In this document: positions 1-7,545 of the stretch, in pieces
Layout: every line of letters starts with the position of its first letter
Position numbering within the stretch: position 1 is the stretch's first letter
Source of the DNA: Pseudomonadota bacterium
GTDB lineage: Bacteria; Desulfobacterota; Desulfobacteria; Desulfobacterales; Desulfobacteraceae
NCBI GenBank assembly: GCA_018812385.1
Contig: JAHJDU010000131.1
Location: forward strand, 1 to 20,446
Length of the DNA stretch: 20,446 bases
Reading direction: 5' to 3'
Made by a program: the position numbers and the translations under genes
Notes under the pieces: model-generated
Seen by the model: the letters and a program-made list of their open reading frames with translations, nothing else
The model's database searches: none
Told to the model about the DNA's origin: nothing

Positions 1-895
1 CGATTACATTAATAACCGATGCCGCCCATGAAAACATCCCGGCAAACACCACTATGAACATGATAACAGAGCTTGTGACGCTGGCGTCAACAAGGATTTT
101 AACAAGATCCCGCCAGGAAATAGATTTGTAAATAAAAACAGCTATAAAAAGGCTGTAGAAAACAGCCACAACCGCAGCTTCCGTAGGAGTGAAGATACCT
201 GCGTAAATCCCTCCCAAAATAATTACAGGCGTAAGAATCGCCCATATGGACTTTTTAAGTGCCGTAAGGATTTCTTTTAATGACCCTCTTTTTTCAAGCC
301 CTTTGTAGCCTCGCTTTCTTGAAATGAGGTATGCTACTAGAAGCGTACCTGCACCGGTGAGAACCCCCGGAATAATACCCGCCAAAAAAAGGGCACTTAC
401 TGAAACACCTGTAATGTTTCCATAAATAATAAAGGCAATGCTGGGTGGGATGATGATGGAAAGATCAGATGCGTTTGCAATGGTTGCGCCGGCAAAGTTT
501 TTATCATATCCATGCTTTACCATTGGTGCAAAGAGGATCAGGCCAACGGCCGCCGTTGTTGCAGGCCCTGACCCTGAGAGAGCTCCCCAGAACATGCAGG
601 TTAAAACGGCCACCATTGCCAGACCACCAACCGATTTTCCCACCAGAAGCTCAAAAAATTCGGCAATGGTCGCTGCAAGTTTTGCTTTTTCAAGGATAAC
701 ACCGGCCAGAACAAAAAAAGGGATTGCAAGCAAAGGAAATGATGCAATCCCAGTGGAAAAGTTAATTCCAACCATTCCTATCCCGAGATCAAAAAAGTAG
801 ATAGTAACAACAGCAGATATGCCAAGAGATGTCCCGATGGGAACCCCCACGGCCATAAGCACAAGAAAGGACAGTGCAATAACAGCAAACTCCAT
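1..895 (-). CDS. dctM: TRAP transporter large permease DctM (5' part, cut by window edge)
   Basis: This is the large membrane subunit of a tripartite ATP-independent periplasmic (TRAP) transporter, the Na+-coupled channel component in the cytoplasmic membrane. The first 298 residues are present and the gene runs off the left edge; the family is usually about 425 residues. The translation is highly hydrophobic, with several membrane segments. It shows family blocks: LLAIPFFVLAGVIL near residues 55-68, a Gly/Ser/Ala-rich GALSGSGPATTAAVG loop near 104-118, and a second half-repeat with ASDLSIIIPPS. The ATG at 893-895 shares one base with the dctQ stop (TAATG), which indicates translational coupling. 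The family call is firm. The transported acid cannot be predicted. Confidence 0.95.
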   Translation of the reverse strand, partial: MEFAVIALSFLVLMAVGVPIGTSLGISAVVTIYFFDLGIGMVGINFSTGIASFPLLAIPFFVLAGVILEKAKLAATIAEFFELLVGKSVGGLAMVAVLTCMFWGALSGSGPATTAAVGLILFAPMVKHGYDKNFAGATIANASDLSIIIPPSIAFIIYGNITGVSVSALFLAGIIPGVLTGAGTLLVAYLISRKRGYKGLEKRGSLKEILTALKKSIWAILTPVIILGGIYAGIFTPTEAAVVAVFYSLFIAVFIYKSISWRDLVKILVDASVTSSVIMFIVVFAGMFSWAASVINVI

Positions 896-1383
896 TACCT
901 GTCTCCCTCTATTTTAAGCTCGTTTAATTTAGAGGCGGCATCCCTGTATATTCCTGCAAACACAAATACAGACAAGATAGGAACACCGATATAATATATC
1001 CATACGGGAATTTCCAGCGCTCCTGACTTTGCCTGAAACAAGGTCATTTCATCATATATAGCCTGGATCACGTAAATATCTACTATAATAAAAAGCATAG
1101 CACTGAGTCCTGAACTGAAAAGAATAGCCAGTTTTTTTATTTTTTTGGGGAAAATTTTGTACAGCGTAACCATACCCATTTGCCCGCCACGCTCAAAGGC
1201 AATCCCTGAACCAACCACTGTGAGCCAGACAAATAAATTAATCGTAATTTCTTCTGTTGCTGCAAAAGAAAAATGAAAAAGATAGCGACTTAAAACATTA
1301 ATAAAAGCAATTGATGCCATTGTAAAAAGCAGTATGGCGACTATCCAGTGATCTATCCTGATGTGCTGGTTTGTCTGACTCAT
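895..1383 (-). CDS. dctQ: TRAP transporter small permease DctQ
   Basis: This is the small membrane subunit of the TRAP transporter, 162 residues. Four hydrophobic segments are visible, roughly at residues 12-34, 44-66, 82-108 and 125-146, which is the usual DctQ topology. The second segment carries the conserved pattern EEI...W.T..G. followed by a polar ERGGQMG turn. The start ATG at 1381-1383 has an AGGGG ribosome site six bases upstream. The gene lies between dctP (95-base gap) and dctM (one-base overlap), the standard PQM order. It anchors and stabilises the large permease; no catalytic role is expected. Confidence 0.93.
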   Translation of the reverse strand: MSQTNQHIRIDHWIVAILLFTMASIAFINVLSRYLFHFSFAATEEITINLFVWLTVVGSGIAFERGGQMGMVTLYKIFPKKIKKLAILFSSGLSAMLFIIVDIYVIQAIYDEMTLFQAKSGALEIPVWIYYIGVPILSVFVFAGIYRDAASKLNELKIEGDR

Positions 1384-1400
1384 TTAATTCCCCTGAAACA

Positions 1401-1462
1401 GCTCATATCATAAGGCTCACAGCTCAAAGCAACAGCTAGGACTGCAACTATGAGCCATGAGC
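1401..1462 (-). promoter_or_regulatory. Nested inverted repeats between dctP and dctQ
   Basis: Two six-base inverted-repeat arms nest in the dctP-dctQ gap: 1401-1406 pairs with 1457-1462, and 1414-1419 pairs with 1451-1456. The transcript could fold into a stem-loop here. Such a structure between a binding-protein gene and its permease genes could protect the dctP mRNA 3' end and raise the ratio of binding protein to permease. There is no U-run, so it is not an intrinsic terminator. The functional reading is inference. Confidence 0.35.
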
Positions 1463-1478
1463 GTGGATTAAAAGCAAT

Positions 1479-2561
1479 CTACTTGTTCATATCGGCGACG
1501 GCTTTTTTATAAAGGTCTTCTCCAATTTTGGGAACCCATTTTTCGTAAAGCGATTTGGTCGCATCGGCGAAGGCCTGTCTTTCAGCATCTGTAAGGTTTG
1601 TTACCACCATGCCTTTGCTTTCCGCAAATTTAATCGGATCTGGAATTTCCATTTCATGATTAAATTCATTTTTCAGGATGTTGAGGGATATGTCACCGTC
1701 AAGCCCGGCACGGTTGAGAGCCTTCTCGAATCGTGCAGATTCCACAGCAGCTTCCCTGATTGCCGTTTGAATTTCCAAGGGAAAGGCTTCAAACTCTTTC
1801 TTGTTCCAGTATACAATAAGGGGGTCCACAAGATAATTCCAGCGTGTAATGTATTTGTGATACTGATAAATCTGTACTGCAATTGCAACACCTGGAAGGG
1901 GATTTTCCTGTCCGTCGACAACTCCCTGCTGGAAACCGGTCACAGCATCACCCCAGTTCATGTTCACTGGATCTGCACCGAGCTGTTTGTATATATCGAT
2001 AAAAAGCGGGCTGCCAACGACGCGGATCTTAAGTCCTTTTAAGTCGTCAGGCATACGGATGGGCTTTTTGTTGTTAGTTATCTGCCGGAATCCGTTTTCT
2101 CCCCAGGCAAGAGGAACAAGCCCCTTTTCCTCCATTGCCGCAAAGATGACCTTTCCAGTTTCCCCATATTCCATTTTGTCAAGGTTTTCAAAGTTGTTAA
2201 TAAAAAATGGGAGAGAGAAGATATCCATTTCAGGAATGACGGCAGCTGTATTAATAGTTGATTCATAAGCACAATCGATTACTCCCTTTGCGACCATCTG
2301 GGGCGACTTTAACTGAGCACCTTTAAGAAGGGCGCTGCCAAAATAAGGTTTGACATTAATCTGACCATTTGTTTTTTCCTTGACAAGCTCAGCAAATTTT
2401 ATGGCTCCCATTCCCCAATAAAATTGAGGACCTACATTGAGAGTCAGCTTGTACTCTTTTTTGTAGTTTCCTGCATTGACAGGCATTGCAAACATCAGCA
2501 CCACAAAAGCTGACACTGTCATAATCAGGCCTTTTTTCAAGCTTTTTCCCATTATACCCAT
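1479..2561 (-). CDS. dctP: TRAP transporter substrate-binding protein DctP
   Basis: This is the periplasmic solute receptor that delivers an organic acid to the DctQM permease. It has 360 residues. The N-terminus has a basic stretch (KSLKK), a hydrophobic core and a probable signal-peptidase site after VNA near residue 30. The mature protein has the DctP fold markers: GLKIRV with Arg180, which in this family normally forms the salt bridge to the ligand carboxylate, and GVVDGQENP with Asn220. A strong AAGGGGG ribosome site precedes the ATG at 2559-2561. It heads the dctPQM operon. The ligand is most likely a carboxylate, given the retained Arg, but its identity is unknown. Confidence 0.95.
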   Translation of the reverse strand: MGIMGKSLKKGLIMTVSAFVVLMFAMPVNAGNYKKEYKLTLNVGPQFYWGMGAIKFAELVKEKTNGQINVKPYFGSALLKGAQLKSPQMVAKGVIDCAYESTINTAAVIPEMDIFSLPFFINNFENLDKMEYGETGKVIFAAMEEKGLVPLAWGENGFRQITNNKKPIRMPDDLKGLKIRVVGSPLFIDIYKQLGADPVNMNWGDAVTGFQQGVVDGQENPLPGVAIAVQIYQYHKYITRWNYLVDPLIVYWNKKEFEAFPLEIQTAIREAAVESARFEKALNRAGLDGDISLNILKNEFNHEMEIPDPIKFAESKGMVVTNLTDAERQAFADATKSLYEKWVPKIGEDLYKKAVADMNK

Positions 2562-2669
2562 TTCGTACCCCCTTGTTAAAGATTAAAGCAGTTATAACCA
2601 TTCGGCTTCTTGATGTTGCTCCGCCGTTTATTCTGATTCAGACAATAAACCAGAATCAGGATGTAATTA

Positions 2670-2698
2670 TGGATAAAATAAAAAAAGTAGCGTGTCAA
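2670..2698 (-). promoter_or_regulatory. Candidate sigma-70 promoter of dctPQM
   Basis: A perfect -35 hexamer TTGACA (minus strand, 2693-2698) stands 17 bases from a weak -10 TATCCA (2670-2675), about 110 bases before the dctP start. The surroundings are very AT-rich. The -35 and spacing are good and the -10 is poor, so activator dependence is possible. Confidence 0.4.
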
Positions 2699-2760
2699 GC
2701 AATTTTTTGTATAATAGTAAACTTTAATTTTACAGATGCTTTGTAACCTTTGAAACAAAA

Positions 2761-2796
2761 AAACCTGGACACGGCCTCCAGGCTGTGTCCAGGTTT
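2761..2796 (-). terminator. Intrinsic terminator of the thiolase gene
   Basis: A long hairpin has arms 2761-2776 and 2781-2796 (core CCTGGACAC / GTGTCCAGG, one G-T pair, four-base loop). On the minus strand it is followed by a run of seven U. It lies 38 bases past the thiolase stop and before the dctP promoter, so it separates the two units. A T-run on the plus side means it could work in both directions. Confidence 0.9.
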
Positions 2797-2833
2797 TTAC
2801 TCATATAATCGTGCTATTACTTGCAGATACGAC

Positions 2834-4009
2834 TTATTTACGTTCCAGGATAATGGCCATGCCCTGACCGCCGCCGATGCACAGCGTTGCCAGACCATAT
2901 CGTGAGTTACGCGCTTTCATTTCATATAAAAGTTTTGTTAAAATAGCGCCGCCAGACGCAGATACTGGATGTCCCAGTGCAATGGCGCCACCGTTTACAT
3001 TCACCTTATCTATATCCATATTCAACTCCCGGATACATGCCAGAGCCTGGGAGGCAAATGCTTCGTTCAGCTCGATAAGGTCTATATCATCAATGGTCAG
3101 ACCTGCTTTTTCAAGAGCCATCTTTGTGGCAGGGATTGGACCAATTCCCATATAAGCAGGATCAACCCCGGCAGATGCATAGGAAACAATGGATGCCAAT
3201 GGCTCAATACCCAGTTCGTCTGCTTTATCCTTTGACATGACAACCAGTGCCGAGGCACCGTCATTCATACCGGATGAACTTCCTGCAGTAACAGAACCCC
3301 CTTTTCTGAATGGGGGTTTCAATTTTGCCAGGGCTTCAATGGTTGTACCGAATCTTGGATGCTCGTCAGTATCAAATATTTTAGGATCACCCTTTTTCTG
3401 GGGAATTTCAACAGGAACTATCTGTTCCTTGAATTTTCCTTCTTTTATTGCTTTTTCAGCAAGCTGCTGGCTTCTCAAACCAAATGCATCCTGTTCTTCC
3501 CTGGACACATTAAATTTTTCTGCAACATTTTCCGCTGTCTCTCCCATGGTGTTTCCACTTAAAGGATCAAAAAGGATCAACTGGTCCTGAAGCTGTCCAT
3601 GTCCCAGTCGATAACCCCATCTGGCTTTTTTCAACATAAAGGTTGCATTACTCATACTCTCCATACCACCGGCAACAATAATATCGGCATCACCGGATTT
3701 AATTACCTGGGCTGCCAGGGTAACAGCCTTGATACTTCCGGCACAGGCCTTGGAGATTGTGAACTGGGGTTTTTCTATGGGGATACCGGCCTTTACTGCC
3801 ACAACCCGGGCAGAGTTAATAGGAAGATCCCCTGTCCTGTAGCCGGACGCATAAATGACCTCATCAATCTGATCGCCCGTCAACCCTGCTCGCTTGATAG
3901 CTTCTTTTATGGGGATGGGACCAAAATCAATATCGCTCAATGGGGCGAGCGATCCACCAAATCCACCGATTGCCGTTCTACAGGCACTGACAATTACAAC
4001 TTCTTTCAT
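2834..4009 (-). CDS. Thiolase (acetyl-CoA C-acyltransferase family)
   Basis: This 391-residue thiolase catalyses thiolytic cleavage of a 3-ketoacyl-CoA to acetyl-CoA and a shorter acyl-CoA, or the reverse condensation. Length and all catalytic positions fit: nucleophile Cys89 (in SKACAGS), NEAFA at 315-319, His347 (in GGAIALGHP) and Cys377 (in LCIGGGQG). The usual Asn just before the nucleophilic Cys motif is Ser here, a small departure from the N-x-x-C pattern. The start has an AGGAGG site four bases before the ATG. The gene appears to be monocistronic, with its own terminator at 2761-2796. Whether it is biosynthetic or degradative, and its chain-length range, cannot be told from sequence. 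Confidence 0.93.
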   Translation of the reverse strand: MKEVVIVSACRTAIGGFGGSLAPLSDIDFGPIPIKEAIKRAGLTGDQIDEVIYASGYRTGDLPINSARVVAVKAGIPIEKPQFTISKACAGSIKAVTLAAQVIKSGDADIIVAGGMESMSNATFMLKKARWGYRLGHGQLQDQLILFDPLSGNTMGETAENVAEKFNVSREEQDAFGLRSQQLAEKAIKEGKFKEQIVPVEIPQKKGDPKIFDTDEHPRFGTTIEALAKLKPPFRKGGSVTAGSSSGMNDGASALVVMSKDKADELGIEPLASIVSYASAGVDPAYMGIGPIPATKMALEKAGLTIDDIDLIELNEAFASQALACIRELNMDIDKVNVNGGAIALGHPVSASGGAILTKLLYEMKARNSRYGLATLCIGGGQGMAIILERK

Positions 4010-4085
4010 TTTTCCTCCTGAAAATATATCATTTAGTATCTTATCGTCTAATATCTTCTCTTCGAAATAGCTTTAATATAGCTGT

Positions 4086-4113
4086 ATTATAAATAGTTGA
4101 TCATGTCAACCAA
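4086..4113 (-). promoter_or_regulatory. Candidate promoter of the thiolase gene
   Basis: A perfect -10 TATAAT (minus strand, 4086-4091) lies 16 bases from a weak -35 TTGGTT (4108-4113), about 80 bases upstream of the thiolase ATG. It overlaps the end of the GGDEF remnant. The call rests mainly on the -10. Confidence 0.3.
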
Positions 4114-4256
4114 AAAAATTCACCTTATTCCTTCCAGTCTGCTTGGCTTTATACATTGCCTGGTCTGCCCTTTTGATAAAATCATCTTTGGTTTCCTCTT
4201 CAACATATTGAGTCACTCCAAAACTACAGGTCACCTGGGTGTTGACTGAAAAAACA
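4106..4256 (-). pseudogene. 3' remnant of a GGDEF-domain (diguanylate cyclase) gene
   Basis: The minus strand encodes about 50 residues that match the C-terminal end of GGDEF domains: VTCSFGVTQY, then an acidic stretch, IKRADQAMYKAKQTGRN, then KVNFFG and a TGA at 4106-4108. The SxGV and RADxAMYxAKxxGRN blocks are the usual last motifs of the fold. The GG(D/E)EF active-site loop and everything before it are absent. The matching frame runs directly into the stop codon of the formiminotransferase gene, then meets a stop near 4283-4285, and has no start codon. It cannot make a working cyclase. It marks a breakpoint where the upstream part of the gene was replaced. Confidence 0.85.
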
Positions 4257-5879
4257 TTATAGTTTCCGATCCTCCAAAACTTTCAACACTTTTTTGCACT
4301 GATGTTCTGCCCTTGTTTTCATATCTTCTGCAAGCTTAATGGTATCTTTTTTGAATTTTTCATCTGTAATACCTGCCATATTTATCATGACATTTTTATA
4401 TGCTCCCCAGATGCCTGTTTCCATGGCTTTGGCTCCCACTTCAATGTCTGATTTTGATGCGATATTCCCATATTGGGCAACTCCTGCCATGGCATCCCAG
4501 GCAGCATCGGCAAGCTTCATTGTAGTCAAAGGAATATCAATTGCTTTTTTCAACCCCTTCTGCAATCTTTCACGCTTTTCTTCTTTTTCTTCTTTTGTGT
4601 CAGAAGGCAGACGTAGAGCTTCCACATAGTCATTAAAGGCATCTGTATCAGCATCAATCATGGGAATAAGGGCTTTGGCAGCATGATGCAGGGGCTGTGC
4701 AAGCTTACGCATTTTTTCATCCAGGTCTTCGAATTTACGAACTCCCAGAGTCAATTTTGCCACCATTGAACCAAGACCTGCACCCATAGCGGCAATGGCA
4801 GCTGAAGCAGACCCGCCACCAGGGGCTGAACTTCTTGAGGCCACTTCTTCAATAAATTGTCTGACCGTCAGGCCAGCCAAAGGCTCATTCTTTTCTTCGG
4901 CAATAATATATTCAACAATTTTCTCTTTCGGGTTAAACGGGGCAACGGAATTCAAGCCCAATCGTTCAATGGCAAGCCTGACCTTCTGGTCCTCATCCAG
5001 GATAAAAAGATTCTCTTTTTCAATATAATAATCAGCTGCCATGAGGATGGCTTCCAAAGGCACCACCCCCACAATTTCAGACCCGGTAACTGCTATATTC
5101 AGATCTTTTGCATCTTTTTTAACTTCTTCAAATAAAACATGGGGAGGGGTGACATAGTAATTGTTCAGATTAACAGTGACCTGGGCAAGGTTATAGTCTT
5201 CCACATACCACCCCATGCCTTTAACCTCTTTGAGCCGACCGGGTTCATCAACGCCACGACCGGCCTCCCGAAGATTTAAGGCAATTCTGTGGGCCTGGTT
5301 GGGTGTGGATAAAAGATTTACATTATAAGCAATCAGAAAAAACCTTGCCCCTGTTACACTTGCCCCCCACTCTGGAACAAATTCTGCAGGCCCGAAATCA
5401 GGTTTCCACTCAGGGGTTGTAATCCTGTTTTTTATACCTTCATACTGGCCTTCCCTGATCTGGGGAAGTTTTTTCCGGTATTCAAGGAAGGCAGATTCTT
5501 CATATAGATAAACAGGAATATCAAGTTCCGTGGCAACCCGCCTGCCAAACTCCCTAGAGATATCGACACACTCTTCCATGGTGACATTGGCCACAGGAAT
5601 AAAGGGACAGACATCCATGGCGCCCATGCGATGATGTTCCCCTTTATGGGTTCTCATGTCGATTTTTTGTCTTGCCTTCCTGGCTGCGTTCAGGGCACCT
5701 TCGATAACCGCTTCAGGCGACCCTACAAAGGTATAGACAGTTCTGTTGGTGGATTTTCCCGGATCAACATCCAGAAGGCGACAGCCTTTAGTCTTTCCAA
5801 TGGCATCTGCTATGGCATCTATGGTTTCCTTGTTCCGGCCTTCACTGAAATTCGGTACACATTCTACTATTTTTTTCAT
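4257..5879 (-). CDS. ftcD: Bifunctional glutamate formimidoyltransferase / formimidoyltetrahydrofolate cyclodeaminase
   Basis: This is a fused two-domain enzyme of 540 residues, the same architecture as animal FTCD. Residues 1 to about 300 are the formimidoyltransferase, which moves a formimino group from formiminoglutamate (or a similar formimino amino acid) to tetrahydrofolate. The signature CVPNFSEGR is at 7-15 and the catalytic His82 lies in THKGEHHRMGA. Residues from about 333 on are the cyclodeaminase, which releases ammonia and yields 5,10-methenyl-THF; APGGGS is at 352-357 and an acidic DADTDAFND patch near 409-417. An AAAGGAAA site precedes the ATG. The gene follows the two ASKHA genes by 118 bases in the same direction. 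No histidine-utilisation gene (hutH, hutU, hutI) is nearby, so the formimino donor is open. Confidence 0.95.
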   Translation of the reverse strand: MKKIVECVPNFSEGRNKETIDAIADAIGKTKGCRLLDVDPGKSTNRTVYTFVGSPEAVIEGALNAARKARQKIDMRTHKGEHHRMGAMDVCPFIPVANVTMEECVDISREFGRRVATELDIPVYLYEESAFLEYRKKLPQIREGQYEGIKNRITTPEWKPDFGPAEFVPEWGASVTGARFFLIAYNVNLLSTPNQAHRIALNLREAGRGVDEPGRLKEVKGMGWYVEDYNLAQVTVNLNNYYVTPPHVLFEEVKKDAKDLNIAVTGSEIVGVVPLEAILMAADYYIEKENLFILDEDQKVRLAIERLGLNSVAPFNPKEKIVEYIIAEEKNEPLAGLTVRQFIEEVASRSSAPGGGSASAAIAAMGAGLGSMVAKLTLGVRKFEDLDEKMRKLAQPLHHAAKALIPMIDADTDAFNDYVEALRLPSDTKEEKEEKRERLQKGLKKAIDIPLTTMKLADAAWDAMAGVAQYGNIASKSDIEVGAKAMETGIWGAYKNVMINMAGITDEKFKKDTIKLAEDMKTRAEHQCKKVLKVLEDRKL

Positions 5880-5899
5880 ATCAATTTATTTCCTTTATA

Positions 5900-5988
5900 G
5901 TGGTTGTCTTTTATCTATATTTATCCTGCTTTACCATAAAACAACCACCCTGTATATACATGTATAATACCGAAGCATTTGTGTTCAA
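5900..5988 (-). promoter_or_regulatory. Inverted repeats and candidate promoter before ftcD
   Basis: The 118-base gap before ftcD holds three things. An eight-base perfect inverted repeat, GTGGTTGT / ACAACCAC, lies at 5900-5907 and 5941-5948 and extends with a two-base bulge; it could form a hairpin in the leader. A 12-base perfect palindrome, TATACATGTATA, lies at 5955-5966. A possible minus-strand promoter has -35 TTGAAC (5983-5988), a 16-base spacer and -10 TATACA (5961-5966). The palindrome overlaps the -10, as a repressor site might. All functional readings are inference. Confidence 0.35.
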
Positions 5989-5997
5989 TAATTTATT

Positions 5998-7545
5998 TTA
6001 AATTTTATTTTGCAGTGAAGGGAACCTTGAGCTGTCTGTGTGGGGGTAAAACTTAGCCCCGGAAAACATATTCATAAATTCCTGGTTCACGTTGAGCTCA
6101 ATATAAGTAATGGATTGCCGGATCTTCATAATTCTTTCAAAGGCATCCGGGTTTTTCAACAATTGTTTTGCCCCGCCAAGGGAGCTGTTACCTAAAACTT
6201 CAAAGGTTTTTAGAGGAATATCCGGGAGCATGCCAATGGAGATGGCAGACACGGGATTAATAAATGATCCAAAGGTCCCTGCTATGTAAAATTTTTTGAG
6301 ATCTTCAAATTCAAGCCCGGCTGTGTTTTTTACAATCACTTCCAGAATGGTATACATGGCAGCCTTTGAACTGGTAAGCAAGTTTAGATCCACCTGGCTT
6401 AAACAGATAGGTTCTCCTGTGCCGGAATGGTTTTCATCCACAAGAATAAAATGATTTATCCCATGTTTTTCAAACAATTGCTCCCCACAGGCTTGTTTTA
6501 AAAATTTCCCACTGATATCAATGCGTTTTGATAAAAAAAGACTTGCAGCAAGATCGATCATTCCTGAACCGCAGATCCCGATCGGCTTTATTTCATCAAT
6601 GGTATGAATCATAAGATCCCGGGAATCCGGATCAATCCATACCTGATCGATCACACCCGGTTTTGCCGTCATGCCCATTTTACTGACCCCACCTTCCAGC
6701 GCAGGTCCGGCAGCACCGGCACAGGCAATGAGCCAGTCGCGATTTCCAACGACAATCTCTGCATTGGTGCCCACATCCACCATGATGCAGGTTTCTTGTT
6801 TTTGATCAAGGTCTGAAAAAAGAATGCCGGAAATAAGGTCACCGCCAAAATAAGACCCGATATTGGGGAAAAGAAACGCTACTCCGTTTTCATTAATATC
6901 AAGATTTAAGTTTACTGCCGGCTGGGTATCAGGGATGTTCACACAGGGGATATAAGGTTCTTTTATAATCTCAATGGATTGAATTCCTAAAAACAAATGG
7001 GTCATGGCAGTATTGCCGGCACCCGCAAAAAGATAAACATCTTCTTTTTTGTATCCATGTTCTTTACACAGAGCTGATATATTAAAATTTACAGAGTCAA
7101 TAACAAGACTGTTCAGTTCTGCAAGCCCGGCATTTTTATTGGAATAATGGATCCTTGCAAGGACATCCGGCCCGATATCTGCCTGGGGGTTATCAAACCC
7201 CTTCTGCCCAATCTCAAATCCTGTTTCAAGATCAATCAGAGATACCACAATTCTTGTGGTGCCGATATCAACGGCCGTTCCAAGCACAGGATTGTCAGAC
7301 ACTGGATTCAAAAGATCCACCAATATCCAGGAGTGCCGGTCTTTAAACAGAACTGCCTTTGCCCTGAACTCCCATAATCTTAAATTTGAGGGCAGTTTTT
7401 TAAGAATTGGCAACGGAATCCGGATGTAATCCGCACTTAACTCATCTAAAAGGCATTTTTCCAGTCTTTGTGCATCTGCTGTATTATTGGTTAAACTCAG
7501 GGGTTCAACTAAAATCCTGCGAACAAACCCTTTTTTGTGTATCAT
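5998..7545 (-). CDS. ASKHA-domain (DUF4445) activator, RACE-like, without [2Fe-2S] domain
   Basis: This 515-residue protein has the same ASKHA/DUF4445 core as the RamA/RACE proteins, which drive ATP-dependent reductive reactivation of corrinoid proteins. The phosphate-binding block DIGTTRIV is at 93-100. A second actin-like block, MVDVGTNAEIVVG, follows in mid-protein, then GICGSGMIDL and GTFGSF, and the characteristic tail ends in FYPHTDSSRFPS. It lacks the N-terminal ferredoxin-like domain; its first 90 residues correspond to the linker of its neighbour. The ATG overlaps the stop of the upstream paralogue (ATGA), so the two are translationally coupled and probably act together. No corrinoid protein or methyltransferase is encoded in the window, so the partner is unknown. 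Confidence 0.85.
   Translation of the reverse strand: MIHKKGFVRRILVEPLSLTNNTADAQRLEKCLLDELSADYIRIPLPILKKLPSNLRLWEFRAKAVLFKDRHSWILVDLLNPVSDNPVLGTAVDIGTTRIVVSLIDLETGFEIGQKGFDNPQADIGPDVLARIHYSNKNAGLAELNSLVIDSVNFNISALCKEHGYKKEDVYLFAGAGNTAMTHLFLGIQSIEIIKEPYIPCVNIPDTQPAVNLNLDINENGVAFLFPNIGSYFGGDLISGILFSDLDQKQETCIMVDVGTNAEIVVGNRDWLIACAGAAGPALEGGVSKMGMTAKPGVIDQVWIDPDSRDLMIHTIDEIKPIGICGSGMIDLAASLFLSKRIDISGKFLKQACGEQLFEKHGINHFILVDENHSGTGEPICLSQVDLNLLTSSKAAMYTILEVIVKNTAGLEFEDLKKFYIAGTFGSFINPVSAISIGMLPDIPLKTFEVLGNSSLGGAKQLLKNPDAFERIMKIRQSITYIELNVNQEFMNMFSGAKFYPHTDSSRFPSLQNKI

Noticed and set aside
438..800. Plus-strand ORF of 120 codons opposite dctM
   Set aside because: It is antisense to a clear DctM translation and reads as a shadow frame; the same holds for the other long antisense ORFs, for example within dctP, ftcD and the glycyl radical enzyme.
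2576..2758. 60-codon minus-strand ORF in the gap between thiolase and dctP
   Set aside because: It is very AT-rich, has no clear ribosome site and overlaps the dctP promoter and the edge of the terminator region; it is probably non-coding.
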